A DNA stretch of 64,000 nt. Origin: an uncultured Acetatifactor sp. Lineage in GTDB: Bacteria > Bacillota > Clostridia > Lachnospirales > Lachnospiraceae. The notes under the pieces are model-generated. The model saw only the letters and a program-made list of their open reading frames with translations, was not told the DNA's origin and made no database searches. The stretch spans positions 1 to 64,000 of the forward strand of contig CATKYJ010000011.1 of assembly GCA_949840885.1 (NCBI GenBank), given 5' to 3'. Both the position numbers and the translations under genes were made by a program. Positions 1 to 8,657 of the stretch are shown one piece after another. Each line of letters starts with the position of its first letter. Within the stretch, counting starts at the first letter, position 1.

Positions 1-165
1 CACTTTCCTGCCGAATTCTTCGTACACTTTCTGCTTATTCGAGGGTACACGAACCAGAGCTTTGTAATAGGTGCTCCTTGGAAATTTCAAAGCGCTGCAA
101 AGCTGGGACACGGAGTAATTGGACAAATTATTCTGGATAAAAGCCACAATTGGTCCAGGGTATTC
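1..165 (-). pseudogene. IS3-family transposase (OrfB) N-terminal fragment, cut by the window edge
   Basis: Read on the minus strand this stretch encodes a short open segment containing NYSVSQLCSALKFPRSTYYKAL. That is the N-terminal helix-turn-helix region typical of IS3/IS150-type OrfB transposases, with the SxSTYYKAL signature. No start codon belonging to this frame is seen; it runs directly into a fragment of a different transposase family at about 150-170. The DDE catalytic core would lie left of position 1, so I cannot say whether it survives. The fusion suggests one insertion sequence landed in or recombined with another. The family call rests on this short motif alone. Confidence 0.55.
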
Positions 166-305
166 CCCGGGAACATGTCTATCGCAATCGGGATCCCTGA
201 ATTGTCAAGGAACATTGCCATCTGCACGATGGGCTGGTTCCTGTGCTCCTTGCTTACCCCTTTTTGCCGGCTCCCCTTTCCTGCGGCTTTCCCATTCCCG
301 TGACG
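150..305 (-). pseudogene. IS1634/IS4-type transposase internal fragment
   Basis: The minus strand encodes GVSKEHRNQPIVQMAM followed by a segment ending IAIDMFPGNTLDQ. This is the conserved block around the first catalytic region of IS1634-type (IS4 superfamily) transposases, which typically read GVSKEHR-x-PIVQMGLFMD-x-GIPL-x-FPGN. Only about 50 residues remain, with no start, no stop and no other DDE residues. The frame ends where the IS3-like fragment begins (about 150-170). It is a dead remnant, not a gene, and marks this edge as a site of past mobile-element activity. Confidence 0.6.
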
Positions 306-344
306 GATTTCCCGTCCGCAAATCTAATTTTAATCCGTTTTCTT

Positions 345-1954
345 TTACCGCACCAGATATACACTCAGATTCGTGCTCTTCGTCAGATAACTGGACGTGA
401 GTGCTCTCCCCAACTCCTGTTCAAAGAAATCCAAAGCTTCCGGCAGATAATCCTCGTACAGATACAGGACAAATTCCTCTCCTGGCAGCTGTCTGACTGC
501 CTCCGCGTCCTCTTGGGTGTTGCTCTCCGTCAGGAAACAGATCCGTTCCGGAATCAGCCAGTCATAATAGGAATACACTCCCACCGTAGGCCCGTACACT
601 ATCCACGGAATCCCGCTCCGCTCTTCCAGCAGGGCCACATCTTTCTCCGGGTGGAACAGATAGGCGATGCCGTTTCCGCCGTCAATCACTCCGATTTCTC
701 CTATCAGGATACCGGCAGTCAGCGCCAGAACCGCGCCTCTCCAGAGGGTGCCGCTCCGCGTTCCTGTTCGCAGCCTGCCCCCCCGCAGCTCCTGTAGCAA
801 CAGAATGCCTCCCCATGCCATGCACAGCGCCATGATTGTAAAGGTGCCCCACAGATACCGTTCCTCCCACACATCCGGCATGGTAAAGCATACGACGCAC
901 TGATACGCCTGGGCAGTCAGCACAGTCAGGATCATGCCCGCCAGTCTGTTCCATTCCTTTTTCCGGTACAGCAGAACCGCACCGCCGAAGATACAGCCGA
1001 AGATAATCGCCAGCCCCACGGCGGCCGGTACCGCATCGCCGAACATCGAAGCCGCCAGACGTTTGTAACCCCAGGCAATCTGCGCAAACTTCTCTCCTGA
1101 AAAGACAAAGAGGGAATGAAGCGCCATCTGTCCCTTGCCCCGGTTCAGATTCCACTGGCAATAAGGAAACAGCCTTATGGTGGCAAAGAGAGAAACCGCG
1201 AAATTCCCCACCCAGGCCAGCACATATCGGAACTCCCAGGAACGCCAGAAGCCTTTTCCCTCTCTTTTCACCGCCAGACAGAAAAGTCAGAAGCAGAACA
1301 GGGCCGCCGTCACCGCATAGAAAATCCAGTAGTCATAATGGGTCAGAAATCCCATCACGCTGACTGCGAATAGATACAGGAACACTCCGAGCGGCATCTT
1401 CTTACTGTCCGCTCCCCGCAGAATCCACAGCCCTGCCACCAGCAGGAGCAGCTCCGCCAGCAGGAGCATCATATACATTCTCAGCACCGTGGCCTGCTCT
1501 ATCATCGTCCTATTGACTACTCCGGTCAACAGAGCTACTGTCCCTGAAAGGAGCGGCTTCCCTGTCAGTCGCAGGAAGATTCCGTAAATCAGTCCCAATA
1601 CAATCAGATAAAACACAAGGTTCATGGAAAGGCCGATCCAGATGCTCCCGCTCCCCTTGAAGCAGAACAGGGACACCATACGGAAGAGCCAGAAGTACAG
1701 GGGCACATGATCATTGTACAGACGTATGGTGATGTCGTTCAGCGACAGCCTGTCCCAGTCGGCGGCAAAGAAAGCCTCCACATCATCCCCTGTATCCATT
1801 GATCCACACAGGCGCTGGGCCAGTCCTGTTCAAATCCGTTTGCCGATTCATAAGTGTATATCTCATCGCAGAACCAGACCTGCTTTTTGCCCGCCCAGCA
1901 AAAAAAGGACAGCGTCCCGATCAGCAATAATACAAGCCCCACCCCTTTTTTCAT
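345..1954 (-). pseudogene. broken polytopic membrane protein (glycosyltransferase-39-like)
   Basis: Three minus-strand pieces join into one membrane protein of about 535 residues. Translation starts at ATG 1954 (MKKGVGLVLLL, hydrophobic) with GGGAACT upstream. A frameshift near 1785-1800 links ...VDQWIQG to DDVEAFFAADWDRLSLND. An in-frame TGA at 1287-1289 then separates ...AALFCF from LFCLAVKREGKG. The product would have many membrane segments, and the early acidic FCDEIYTYE stretch and loop pattern resemble GT-39/PMT-type or EpsG-like membrane glycosyltransferases; the family is inferred, not certain. Neighbouring transposase and gene remnants fit a decaying region. A sequencing error could explain one lesion but hardly both. 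Confidence 0.6.
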
Positions 1955-2000
1955 ATCAGTTCCCTTACCTCTCTGAATAACTGCTCTTTTCATTTCAAAT

Positions 2001-2560
2001 TCATGGTATATAGAAATTGGTTCTCTCATAATCTGTCACCCTCTTATACTCTCTGTCATGAACTTCTATCCTGTCATCAGAAATATCCATGACTAGAATA
2101 CAATCCGGCTTATAAGTCACATCTTCGTATTGATTTGTCTCCTTGCTGACCCATACGCTATCTATACGTTCCGTATTATCCTGTAGCATATACCAAATCG
2201 GATACTCATAAGAGTCACCCCCCAGAATCAAGCCAATCTCTTCAGCAATAACTCTGCATACTTCTTTATACTCTTCTGTAATATTGCTTTGATTATAAAA
2301 ATATCCTTCAGGCCTTTCCAGTCTCTGTCTTTTTGTCTTTTTACAATCTGTCCATGATAGGCAAACAGATTACTCAATTGAACAATGCACAGACAGCATA
2401 CAATCGGAATACAGGAAAATCTTCACATTTCGCGCCCTGCATTTTGTGATATATCCTGGAACTGCACCGCCGCCATAGGACACAATAGCATCAAATATGG
2501 AAGCATATATCTTGAAACATACGGATCTTTTATCCAGGCTATACCATTTTCCCATTCTGT
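2001..2560 (-). pseudogene. degraded membrane-protein gene, C-terminal remnant
   Basis: The clearest frame runs from about 2300 to the stop at 2001 and contains EEYKEVCRVIAEEIGLILGG and then DSYEYPIWYML, ending YERTNFYIP. This resembles the soluble C-terminal tail of membrane glycosyltransferase-like proteins. Upstream, a different frame gives the hydrophobic segment IPIVCCLCIVQLSNLFAYHG and a third gives GKWYSLDKRSVCFKIY, so at least two frameshifts are needed to reassemble it. No complete start region was found before the ctpA stop at 2598. It may be a paralogue of the broken gene at 345-1954. Non-functional as it stands. Confidence 0.5.
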
Positions 2561-2597
2561 TCTCCCCTGTCGATGCTGGTTTCCATTCTCTGTCGCA

Positions 2598-3938
2598 TTA
2601 TCTCATCAACTCTCTCAGCACTTCCTTAGCCTTTTCCAGCTGATTGTCCGGACGGTCCTCGCTTCCGTAGTAGGCTTCGCCGTCGAACTCGCACACCACG
2701 TCCGGCTCGATACCGAGGCCGTGGATATTGTTGCCATTGGGCGTATAGTAGGCGCTGATGGTGACTTTCACTGCGGAACCGTCCCTGAACGGAATGATCT
2801 GCTGTACGATTCCCTTGCCGAACGTGGTGGTCCCCACCAGAGTCCCCAGCTTGTAGTCCTTGATGGCTCCGGCCATGATTTCGGCCGCGCTGGCAGAGTT
2901 CATGTCCACCAGTACCACTAACGGCACATCCAGCTCCTTTTTGCCGTCACATTTATATTCGGAGCGCTTGCCGCTCTTGTCCTCCGTGTATACGATCATG
3001 CCCTCGGGAAGAATCATCCGGGCCATATCCACCACCGCGCCTAAGCTTCCGCCGGGATTCGCCCGCAGATCCAGAATCATGCCTTTCATGCCGGATGCGC
3101 GCACGGAGGCAAGGGCGTTCTCGAACTGCTTCACCGACACATCGTCAAACTCCGTGAGCTGGATGTACGCCATACCGTCCTCCAGCATTTTATGCTCCAC
3201 AGTGGGTGTCTCCACTTTCCTGCGGGTCACTGTCACCTGCAGATAATCGGATTCCCCCTCCCTGACGATGGTAAGGGTCACGTCCGTATTCTCCGGCCCC
3301 TTTATCAGAGAAACAGCCTCTGTCAGGCTAAGTCCGTATGTGGACACGCCGTCCACCTCGTAGATCAGATCGTTGGCCCGCAGATCCGCCTCTTCCGCCG
3401 GTGCTCCCGCTATGGTGCCGCTGATCTTGGGCAGGCCGCTGACCGTATCCTGGCTCACATAGGCGCCGATGCCGTAGTAGATACCCTCGGTCTGCTGCAT
3501 CAGCTCCTCCAGTTCCTGGGCGGTATAGTACTCGGAATAAGGATCGTCCAGAGCCTGCAGCATGCCTTTGTAGATGCCGTCCTGAATCTCCTCCTCCGTC
3601 ACGTCATGGAGATAGAAATAATTCTGGATGGTGTTCTCTATGGTCTGCATTTTGTTCAGCACATCCGCGTCAATGGCGGAATCCTCTAAAAAGGATGCAC
3701 CGCCGGAATTTTTCTGGACGGACTGGGCCATGCTCTGGCCGGACTCCACCGCGCTCTGGATATAGATGCCCAGATAACAGATGGCCAGGATCAATAACGC
3801 GCCTGAAATGCCTGTAATCAGGCCGATCAAAAACAGACCCTTGCCGCTGCCCCGCTCTTTTCCGGGCGGCTTCCCCTGGGGATTCATCCCCATCCCGGCG
3901 CCGGAAATATTGTCAAAATAACTCTGATTTTCGTCCAT
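2598..3938 (-). CDS. CtpA-type carboxyl-terminal processing protease (S41)
   Basis: Serine protease of family S41A, 446 residues, expected at the outer face of the membrane where such enzymes trim envelope proteins. Residues 1-34 are cytoplasmic, one transmembrane helix follows (about 35-61), then a PDZ domain (YGIGAYVSQD... GAPAEEADLRANDLIYEVDG) and the peptidase domain. The Ser-Lys dyad is visible: Ser in NSASAAEIMAGA (about 347) and Lys in FGKGIVQQ (about 373). The start is ATG 3938 (MDENQSYF) because AGGAGG sits 6-7 bases upstream; the longer frame from 3956 would place that Shine-Dalgarno inside codons. It is the last gene of the ftsEX/M23 block. A link to activating or clearing hydrolases is inferred from context. 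Confidence 0.92.
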   Translation of the reverse strand: MDENQSYFDNISGAGMGMNPQGKPPGKERGSGKGLFLIGLITGISGALLILAICYLGIYIQSAVESGQSMAQSVQKNSGGASFLEDSAIDADVLNKMQTIENTIQNYFYLHDVTEEEIQDGIYKGMLQALDDPYSEYYTAQELEELMQQTEGIYYGIGAYVSQDTVSGLPKISGTIAGAPAEEADLRANDLIYEVDGVSTYGLSLTEAVSLIKGPENTDVTLTIVREGESDYLQVTVTRRKVETPTVEHKMLEDGMAYIQLTEFDDVSVKQFENALASVRASGMKGMILDLRANPGGSLGAVVDMARMILPEGMIVYTEDKSGKRSEYKCDGKKELDVPLVVLVDMNSASAAEIMAGAIKDYKLGTLVGTTTFGKGIVQQIIPFRDGSAVKVTISAYYTPNGNNIHGLGIEPDVVCEFDGEAYYGSEDRPDNQLEKAKEVLRELMR

Positions 3939-3957
3939 ACCTATCCTCCTATACATG

Positions 3958-3983
3958 ACAATAGAAAGCCTGCTTTCTATTGT
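3958..3983. repeat. perfect 12-bp palindromic hairpin in ctpA leader
   Basis: ACAATAGAAAGC is followed after two bases by its exact complement GCTTTCTATTGT. It lies between the stop of the M23 peptidase gene and the ctpA ribosome-binding site. There is no U-run after it on the minus strand, so it is not a classical terminator. It could be an RNA-processing or stabilising hairpin or a protein-binding site. Confidence 0.6.
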
Positions 3984-4038
3984 ATAAATCGCTACGCGAT
4001 GGCTCTAAATGGTAAAGTTCCATTTTTCTGTCTATCCA

Positions 4039-5283
4039 TTACGGGCTCAGATACCCCCACGGCGATACATAGGAGCCGTTCAGCCTTACGCTGAAATGGA
4101 GATGGGGACCCGTAGACCGGCCCGTACTGCCCACAGCCGCAATGGTATCGCCTCTGGCCACCACATCGCCCCTGCTTACATACAGGGCAGATGCGTGCAT
4201 GTAAATGGTGGACAGACCGTCCCCATGGTCTATCATCACATAATTCCCCATGGTGGTGCTGTAAGCCGCCGCTGCCACCTTTCCGTCGTAAGCCGCATAG
4301 ATGGAGGTTCCCGAGTCCGCGGCGAAGTCCACGCCATTATGGAACTGTTCCACCCCCAGCGTGGGATGCATTCTCATACCGTACTCATCGGATATCCTGC
4401 TATAAGAGGCCAGCGGAAACTTGAACGGGCCTCCGTCATAGGTAAGCGCTGAGCCGCTGTTTGCAATGAGCTGCCTCCTCTCCTCTGCCACGGCAGCCTC
4501 CAGGGCTTTGATTTCCTCCTCCTGGGCCCTGATCTCCTCCTCATACTCTCTTATGGCCTTTTCCTTGTTGCCGATATCCGTCTCATAGCTTATGATATCA
4601 CGATTCTTTTGTTCTATCAGCTCTTCCAGGTTCTTCTGTTCAATCTCCACGCTTTCTCTGGCCTCGTCCAGAATCTCCTTTTCCAGCTCTAAGCCTTCCT
4701 TGCACAGCTCCACATATTCCCTTGCAGCCTGGTAATCCTGCCACATCTGCTGGTCGCTTGCCACCATCTTCTCCGCAAAGTCCATCCGGTTCAGGAAGTC
4801 CCCCAGACTTTTGGCCTGCAGGAGCAGATCCAGCACGCTGGGAGTCCCCGACTCATAGTCCAGCCTGATATGGGCCATCATGGCCTCCTGCTGGCTGTCC
4901 TCCCGCTCTCTGGCCTCCTCCAGCTGCGCCTGGGCCACTATGATCTCTTCCTCCTTGACGCCAATCTGCGCCTTAAGGTCTGCAATCCTGGCCTCTATCT
5001 TTTCAAGGTTTCCGTCCAGCTCCCTCACATAATTCCTCAGGTTGTCTTTCTGGAGTTCCAGGCTCTTCTTAATCTCCTGCAGATCGCTTAAACCGTTCTT
5101 CAGGTTGTCTTTCTGCTCTTTTATCTGGGAAATCTCTTTTTCTTTCTCCCGGATGCTCTCCACGGTGGGCGTGGACTTGGCTTTCGCCTGCAGGGCAGCC
5201 GCTCCCGCCCCCAGCAGAATCACGCCTCCAAACAGCAGTCCGCAGAGCAGGCATGCCATACCATGACCTCTTCTCTTCTTCAT
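4039..5283 (-). CDS. M23 peptidase with coiled coil (EnvC/murein hydrolase activator-like)
   Basis: Secreted protein of 414 residues: signal peptide (MKKRRGHG then hydrophobic GLLFGGVILLGAGAAA), a long coiled-coil region (about 30-275, rich in KEKEISQIKEQKDNL-type heptads) and a C-terminal LytM/M23 domain. Zinc ligands appear intact: FHNGVDFAAD (about 314-321) and HLHF (about 392-395), so it may be an active endopeptidase rather than a degenerate activator. Start 5283 is preferred over 5301 because it opens directly on the signal peptide and follows AGAAGAAAG. It follows ftsX with a short overlap or gap, the usual order for an FtsEX-controlled cell-wall hydrolase; that control is known from other bacteria and inferred here. 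Confidence 0.9.
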   Translation of the reverse strand: MKKRRGHGMACLLCGLLFGGVILLGAGAAALQAKAKSTPTVESIREKEKEISQIKEQKDNLKNGLSDLQEIKKSLELQKDNLRNYVRELDGNLEKIEARIADLKAQIGVKEEEIIVAQAQLEEAREREDSQQEAMMAHIRLDYESGTPSVLDLLLQAKSLGDFLNRMDFAEKMVASDQQMWQDYQAAREYVELCKEGLELEKEILDEARESVEIEQKNLEELIEQKNRDIISYETDIGNKEKAIREYEEEIRAQEEEIKALEAAVAEERRQLIANSGSALTYDGGPFKFPLASYSRISDEYGMRMHPTLGVEQFHNGVDFAADSGTSIYAAYDGKVAAAAYSTTMGNYVMIDHGDGLSTIYMHASALYVSRGDVVARGDTIAAVGSTGRSTGPHLHFSVRLNGSYVSPWGYLSP

Positions 5284-5293
5284 AAGCTTTCTT

Positions 5294-6238
5294 CTACACA
5301 TGCAAATGCTTTCTTACAGTGACAATGCTTCCCAGGAAACCGATTCCTATGCCTACCAGCAAAGACACGGGCGTAAGCACGCCAAACAGTTCGTCCACTG
5401 GCAGAAATGCCAGGAAATTGCTCAGAATCGAAAAACGTTCCCCAATATAGTTCAACACATAATTATAGATACCGTAAATCAGCCACAGGGGCAGCGCCGC
5501 CCCCAGCAGTCCGATCAGCATCCCCTCCAGCACAAAAGGCGACCTGACGAAAAAATCTGTGGCTCCGATATATTTCATGATATTGATTTCTTCCGAGCGC
5601 ACGGATATCCCGATGGCCACGGTATTGCTGATCAGGAAAATGCTGACCGCAAGCAGTATGATAATAATGCCTATGGATACATAAGCGATGAGCAGGTTCG
5701 CTCCGCTTAAAGTGTCCGCAGTCAAAGCCGAATGGTTGACCTTGCTTACCTCCGGCAGGGATTCCAGCCATGTGACCAAAGCGCTTTGCAGCGATACATC
5801 GCTGATGAAAACCTCATAGCTGTGATCGCCTTTCAGAGGGTTTTCCAGAAACCCTTTGGAATAGGCTTCGTAATTTTCGCCCCAGTTATCTCTCCTATAG
5901 TTCTCCCATGCCTCCTCATCGGAGATGAATATCACGTCAGACACCTCGGCGCGGTTTGCTATCATCTGGCCGATTTCCTCTATACGGGCATCCGATGGAA
6001 TCTGCCCCTCCACATGAGCATCGCACCAGTCGTTCTCATAATGGAAGAACACCGTCACCGATACCCCCTCCTCCGCTTTCATCACAATGCTTCGGAAGTT
6101 CATGACAATGGAATAGAACAGGCCGAACAGAAACAGGCAGGCCGCTATGGTGGCAATGGAGGCCAGGGAATACCATTTATTCCGGAAGATATTGACGAAG
6201 CCCTGTCTGATGGTATAGAACAATGTCCTAATCTTCAT
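5294..6238 (-). CDS. ftsX: cell-division ABC transporter permease FtsX
   Basis: Integral membrane protein of 314 residues with the FtsX layout: a short cytoplasmic N-terminus (MKIRTLFYTIRQGFVNIFRNK), TM1, an extracellular loop of about 120 residues (EGVSVTVFF... SEVSKV), then three more TM segments in the C-terminal half (ANLLIAYVSIGIIIILL; SPFVLEGMLIGLLGAALPL; PVSLLVGIGIGFLG). FtsX couples ATP hydrolysis by FtsE to external peptidoglycan hydrolases. The start at 6238 overlaps the ftsE stop by 11 bases, indicating translational coupling. The M23 peptidase gene directly downstream is its likely partner. Confidence 0.95.
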   Translation of the reverse strand: MKIRTLFYTIRQGFVNIFRNKWYSLASIATIAACLFLFGLFYSIVMNFRSIVMKAEEGVSVTVFFHYENDWCDAHVEGQIPSDARIEEIGQMIANRAEVSDVIFISDEEAWENYRRDNWGENYEAYSKGFLENPLKGDHSYEVFISDVSLQSALVTWLESLPEVSKVNHSALTADTLSGANLLIAYVSIGIIIILLAVSIFLISNTVAIGISVRSEEINIMKYIGATDFFVRSPFVLEGMLIGLLGAALPLWLIYGIYNYVLNYIGERFSILSNFLAFLPVDELFGVLTPVSLLVGIGIGFLGSIVTVRKHLHV

Positions 6239-6971
6239 CGATGTATTCTCCTCCCTCCTCGTCGCTGATGATGACACCCCGCTTCATGGTGACCACCCGC
6301 TTGTGCATGGCATTGACGATCTCCCGGTTGTGGGTCACCACCACCACCGTAGTGCCGCTCTGGTTGATCTCCTCCAGCAGGGTCATGATTTCCCAGGAAT
6401 TCTTCGGATCCAGATTGCCCGTGGGCTCGTCTGCCAGCAGGATTGAGGGCTTGTTCACCAGAGCCCTGGCCAGGGCCACCCTCTGCTGCTCCCCTCCGGA
6501 AAGCTGCCTGGTCTTGGCCTTGTACTTTCCGGCCAGGCCTACGGTTGCCAGGATCGTGGGAACATTTCGGCGGATCTCGCTGGTGGGGATCTCTATGATG
6601 CGCTGGGCAAAGGCCACGTTCTCATAGACGTTCCTGTCGTTTAGGAGCCTGAAGTCCTGGAATACCACTCCCAGATTCCTCCGAAACTTTGGCACCTGCC
6701 TGTGCTTTAATTTTGCCAGGTCGCTGCCCATCACATAGACGCTGCCCTCTGTAGCTGTCAGTTCCCGAAGCAGGAGCCTGATCAGGGTGGATTTCCCGGA
6801 GCCGCTGTCGCCTACGATGAACACGAACTCTCCCTTTGCGATCCCCAGCGTGATATCATTAATGGCAGGGGCACCTTTCGAATAGACCTTACTCACATGG
6901 TCCAGAAAGATGATACCATTGTCTTCTATAAACTGCTCCCGTTTCCTCCACGACAGCTCCTTTTTGCCCAT
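6228..6971 (-). CDS. ftsE: cell-division ATP-binding protein FtsE
   Basis: ABC ATPase of 247 residues. Walker A is GDSGSGKST, the Q-loop follows in VFQDFRLL, the signature is LSGGEQQRVALARALVNKP, and Walker B is ILLADEPTGNLD with a switch histidine in VVVTHNRE. These give a standard FtsE. The N-terminus has a short extension (MGKKELSWRKREQFIEDNG) before FLDHVSKVY. Start ATG 6971 follows GGAGG with good spacing; the frame to 6992 is open but lacks a better site. It overlaps ftsX downstream and sits 27 bases after the CdaR-like gene, so all four or five genes are probably co-transcribed. Confidence 0.95.
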   Translation of the reverse strand: MGKKELSWRKREQFIEDNGIIFLDHVSKVYSKGAPAINDITLGIAKGEFVFIVGDSGSGKSTLIRLLLRELTATEGSVYVMGSDLAKLKHRQVPKFRRNLGVVFQDFRLLNDRNVYENVAFAQRIIEIPTSEIRRNVPTILATVGLAGKYKAKTRQLSGGEQQRVALARALVNKPSILLADEPTGNLDPKNSWEIMTLLEEINQSGTTVVVVTHNREIVNAMHKRVVTMKRGVIISDEEGGEYIDED

Positions 6972-6998
6972 CGTTTTCCTCCATCCCGGCAATCCAAA

Positions 6999-8081
6999 CT
7001 AAAAATCCGTTGTCTCCATGTACTTCATATATTTTACCACCATAAGGGCGATCTTGAAAGTGATGGCATCCTCAAAGACGCGCAGATCCAGCCCCGTGCT
7101 CTTCTGCAGCTTATCCAGGCGGTAGACCAAAGTGTTCCTGTGGATGAACAGCTGCCTGGAAGTCTCGGACACATTCAGGCTGTTCTCAAAGAACTTGTAT
7201 ATGGTCCCCAGGGTCTCCTCATCGAAATCGTCCGGACTCTTGCCCCCGAAAATCTCTCGGATGAACATCTTGCACAGGGGCAGCGGCAGCTGGTAGATCA
7301 GCCTGCCGATTCCCAGCTCGCTGTACGCAATGATCTCCCTCTCGCCAAAGAAAATTTTGCCTACGTCCAGGGCCATCCGCGCCTCTTTATAGGAACGGCT
7401 CACTTCTTTGATCTCCTGTATGACTGTCCCATAGGCAATGCGGCTGTCCTGAATACCCTCTTTTTTCAAAAAAGTCCACAGCTGCTTTGCAGTCTTCTCC
7501 ATCTCCCTGGCCCTGTCGTCCCCCGGCAGTTCCTTGACAATGATGACATTGTTCTCGTCCACTTCCGTGACAAAGTCCTTGCTGTTGGCAAAATGCGTCC
7601 TGGCCAGCTCCAGCACATTGCTGTCCCTGCCCCCCGGGGACTCTACGATCATGACCGCCCTGGGCACATCCGTTTGAATGTGCAGCTTCTTGGAACGGCT
7701 GTAGATGTCCACTAAAAGCAAATTATCCAGCAGGAGATTTTTCACAAAATTGTCCTTGTCCAGACGCTCCTTATAGGCTACCATCAGATTCTGGATCTGG
7801 AAAGCCGCCAGCTTGCCGATCATATAGGAGTCCTCGCCGGCTCCGGCAACTACCAGCACATATTCCAGTATCTGGTCATCGAATATCTTGAAAAACTGGC
7901 AGCCCTGTATCTCCTGGGAATCCGCAACAGAGGCGGCGAATTCCGCAACGGCTCCCACGCTGCTGCTCACTTCGGATGTGGAAGCCACCTCCTTGCCGTC
8001 CACATCCATAATACAAAATTCGACCCGAGTAATGTTCTTCAGTCCGTCAATGGTATTCTGCAGAATTTGATTTGAAATCAT
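6999..8081 (-). CDS. CdaR/PucR-family transcriptional regulator
   Basis: A protein of 360 residues. The C-terminal 60 residues hold the PucR/CdaR helix-turn-helix (FFENSLNVSETSRQLFIHRN and TLVYRLDKLQKSTGLDLRVF). The middle (about 150-260) resembles the CdaR GGDEF-like domain with an ELPGDDRAREME segment, and the N-terminus is a sensor-like region starting MISNQILQNTIDGLKNITRV. Start 8081 is chosen because AGGAGT lies 8 bases upstream; an alternative GTG at 8090 would overlap that site. It probably heads the ftsE-ftsX-M23-ctpA transcription unit. The effector is unknown; sugar diacids are ligands of only some family members. Confidence 0.85.
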   Translation of the reverse strand: MISNQILQNTIDGLKNITRVEFCIMDVDGKEVASTSEVSSSVGAVAEFAASVADSQEIQGCQFFKIFDDQILEYVLVVAGAGEDSYMIGKLAAFQIQNLMVAYKERLDKDNFVKNLLLDNLLLVDIYSRSKKLHIQTDVPRAVMIVESPGGRDSNVLELARTHFANSKDFVTEVDENNVIIVKELPGDDRAREMEKTAKQLWTFLKKEGIQDSRIAYGTVIQEIKEVSRSYKEARMALDVGKIFFGEREIIAYSELGIGRLIYQLPLPLCKMFIREIFGGKSPDDFDEETLGTIYKFFENSLNVSETSRQLFIHRNTLVYRLDKLQKSTGLDLRVFEDAITFKIALMVVKYMKYMETTDF

Positions 8082-8192
8082 AATACCCACTCCTTTTGCC
8101 GCTATGGTCGGTTCCGATGCCTGTTACTGTTTCTACATTTACAAATGTACAAAAAATACGCAAAAAAAGCAATAGGATTTTATGACTTTTCA

Positions 8193-8228
8193 CAAAAAAA
8201 CTGTCTGAAGCATGACCCCAGACAGTTT
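8193..8228 (-). terminator. intrinsic terminator of the yjfB gene
   Basis: On the minus strand AAACTGTCTG, an 11-base loop and CAGACAGTTT form a 10-bp stem followed by a run of seven T. It lies 43 bases after the yjfB stop codon and before the CdaR-like gene, so it separates the two transcription units. Confidence 0.85.
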
Positions 8229-8270
8229 ATTGGGCAAATTTCCAAAAAGGGGCCGCTATCTGCATCCGTC

Positions 8271-8462
8271 TCAGACACGTATGTCGAAATTCGCGCCCAC
8301 ATTTGGATTCACGCTAAGCTCCATGGCAGCGGCATCCATCAACTGCGCCATCCCTGCCGCCAGCTCTTCGCTGGAGTCCAGCGCCTTGGCAAGCACTGCA
8401 GTACCCACCTGGGAGAGCACGGAAGCATTCGCCAGTGCCATTGATACCTCTGGAATATCCAT
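8271..8462 (-). CDS. YjfB family protein
   Basis: Small protein of 63 residues beginning MDIPEVSMALANASVLSQVG and ending VNPNVGANFDIRV. This matches the YjfB family (often annotated as putative motility protein), which is defined by the MDI-x-x-S-x-x-L start and the NP-x-x-G-x-x-D-I-x-V end. AGGAGG sits 7-8 bases before ATG 8462; a GTG at 8468 overlaps this region and is less likely. It is monocistronic, with its own terminator. No flagellar genes are nearby, so the motility label has no support from context; function unknown. Confidence 0.85.
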   Translation of the reverse strand: MDIPEVSMALANASVLSQVGTAVLAKALDSSEELAAGMAQLMDAAAMELSVNPNVGANFDIRV

Positions 8463-8508
8463 AAACACACCTCCTGACCAGAATGCACTTTATACTGCAG
8501 ACCGCCAG

Positions 8509-8574
8509 AATTTACAGTCACGCAACCCGGAAAGTACCTGGCTGACGATCTGCAGTCTGGGCATACTGTAAATT
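8509..8574. promoter_or_regulatory. spaced inverted repeat upstream of yjfB
   Basis: AATTTACAGT at 8509-8518 is the exact complement of ACTGTAAATT at 8565-8574, 46 bases apart. CTGCAGAC and TCTGCAGTCTGG motifs also recur between and beside them. This fills the gap between the yjfB start and the CvfB-like gene. It could be an operator pair or the base of a long leader hairpin; no convincing sigma-A promoter was found here. Confidence 0.35.
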
Positions 8575-8657
8575 TGACTAGCGTGCAATATATTTTATCA
8601 CAATGGGAAAGGTTTTACCACCCTTTCCGGCGATTTTTCAATTTCTTAATGATTTCC

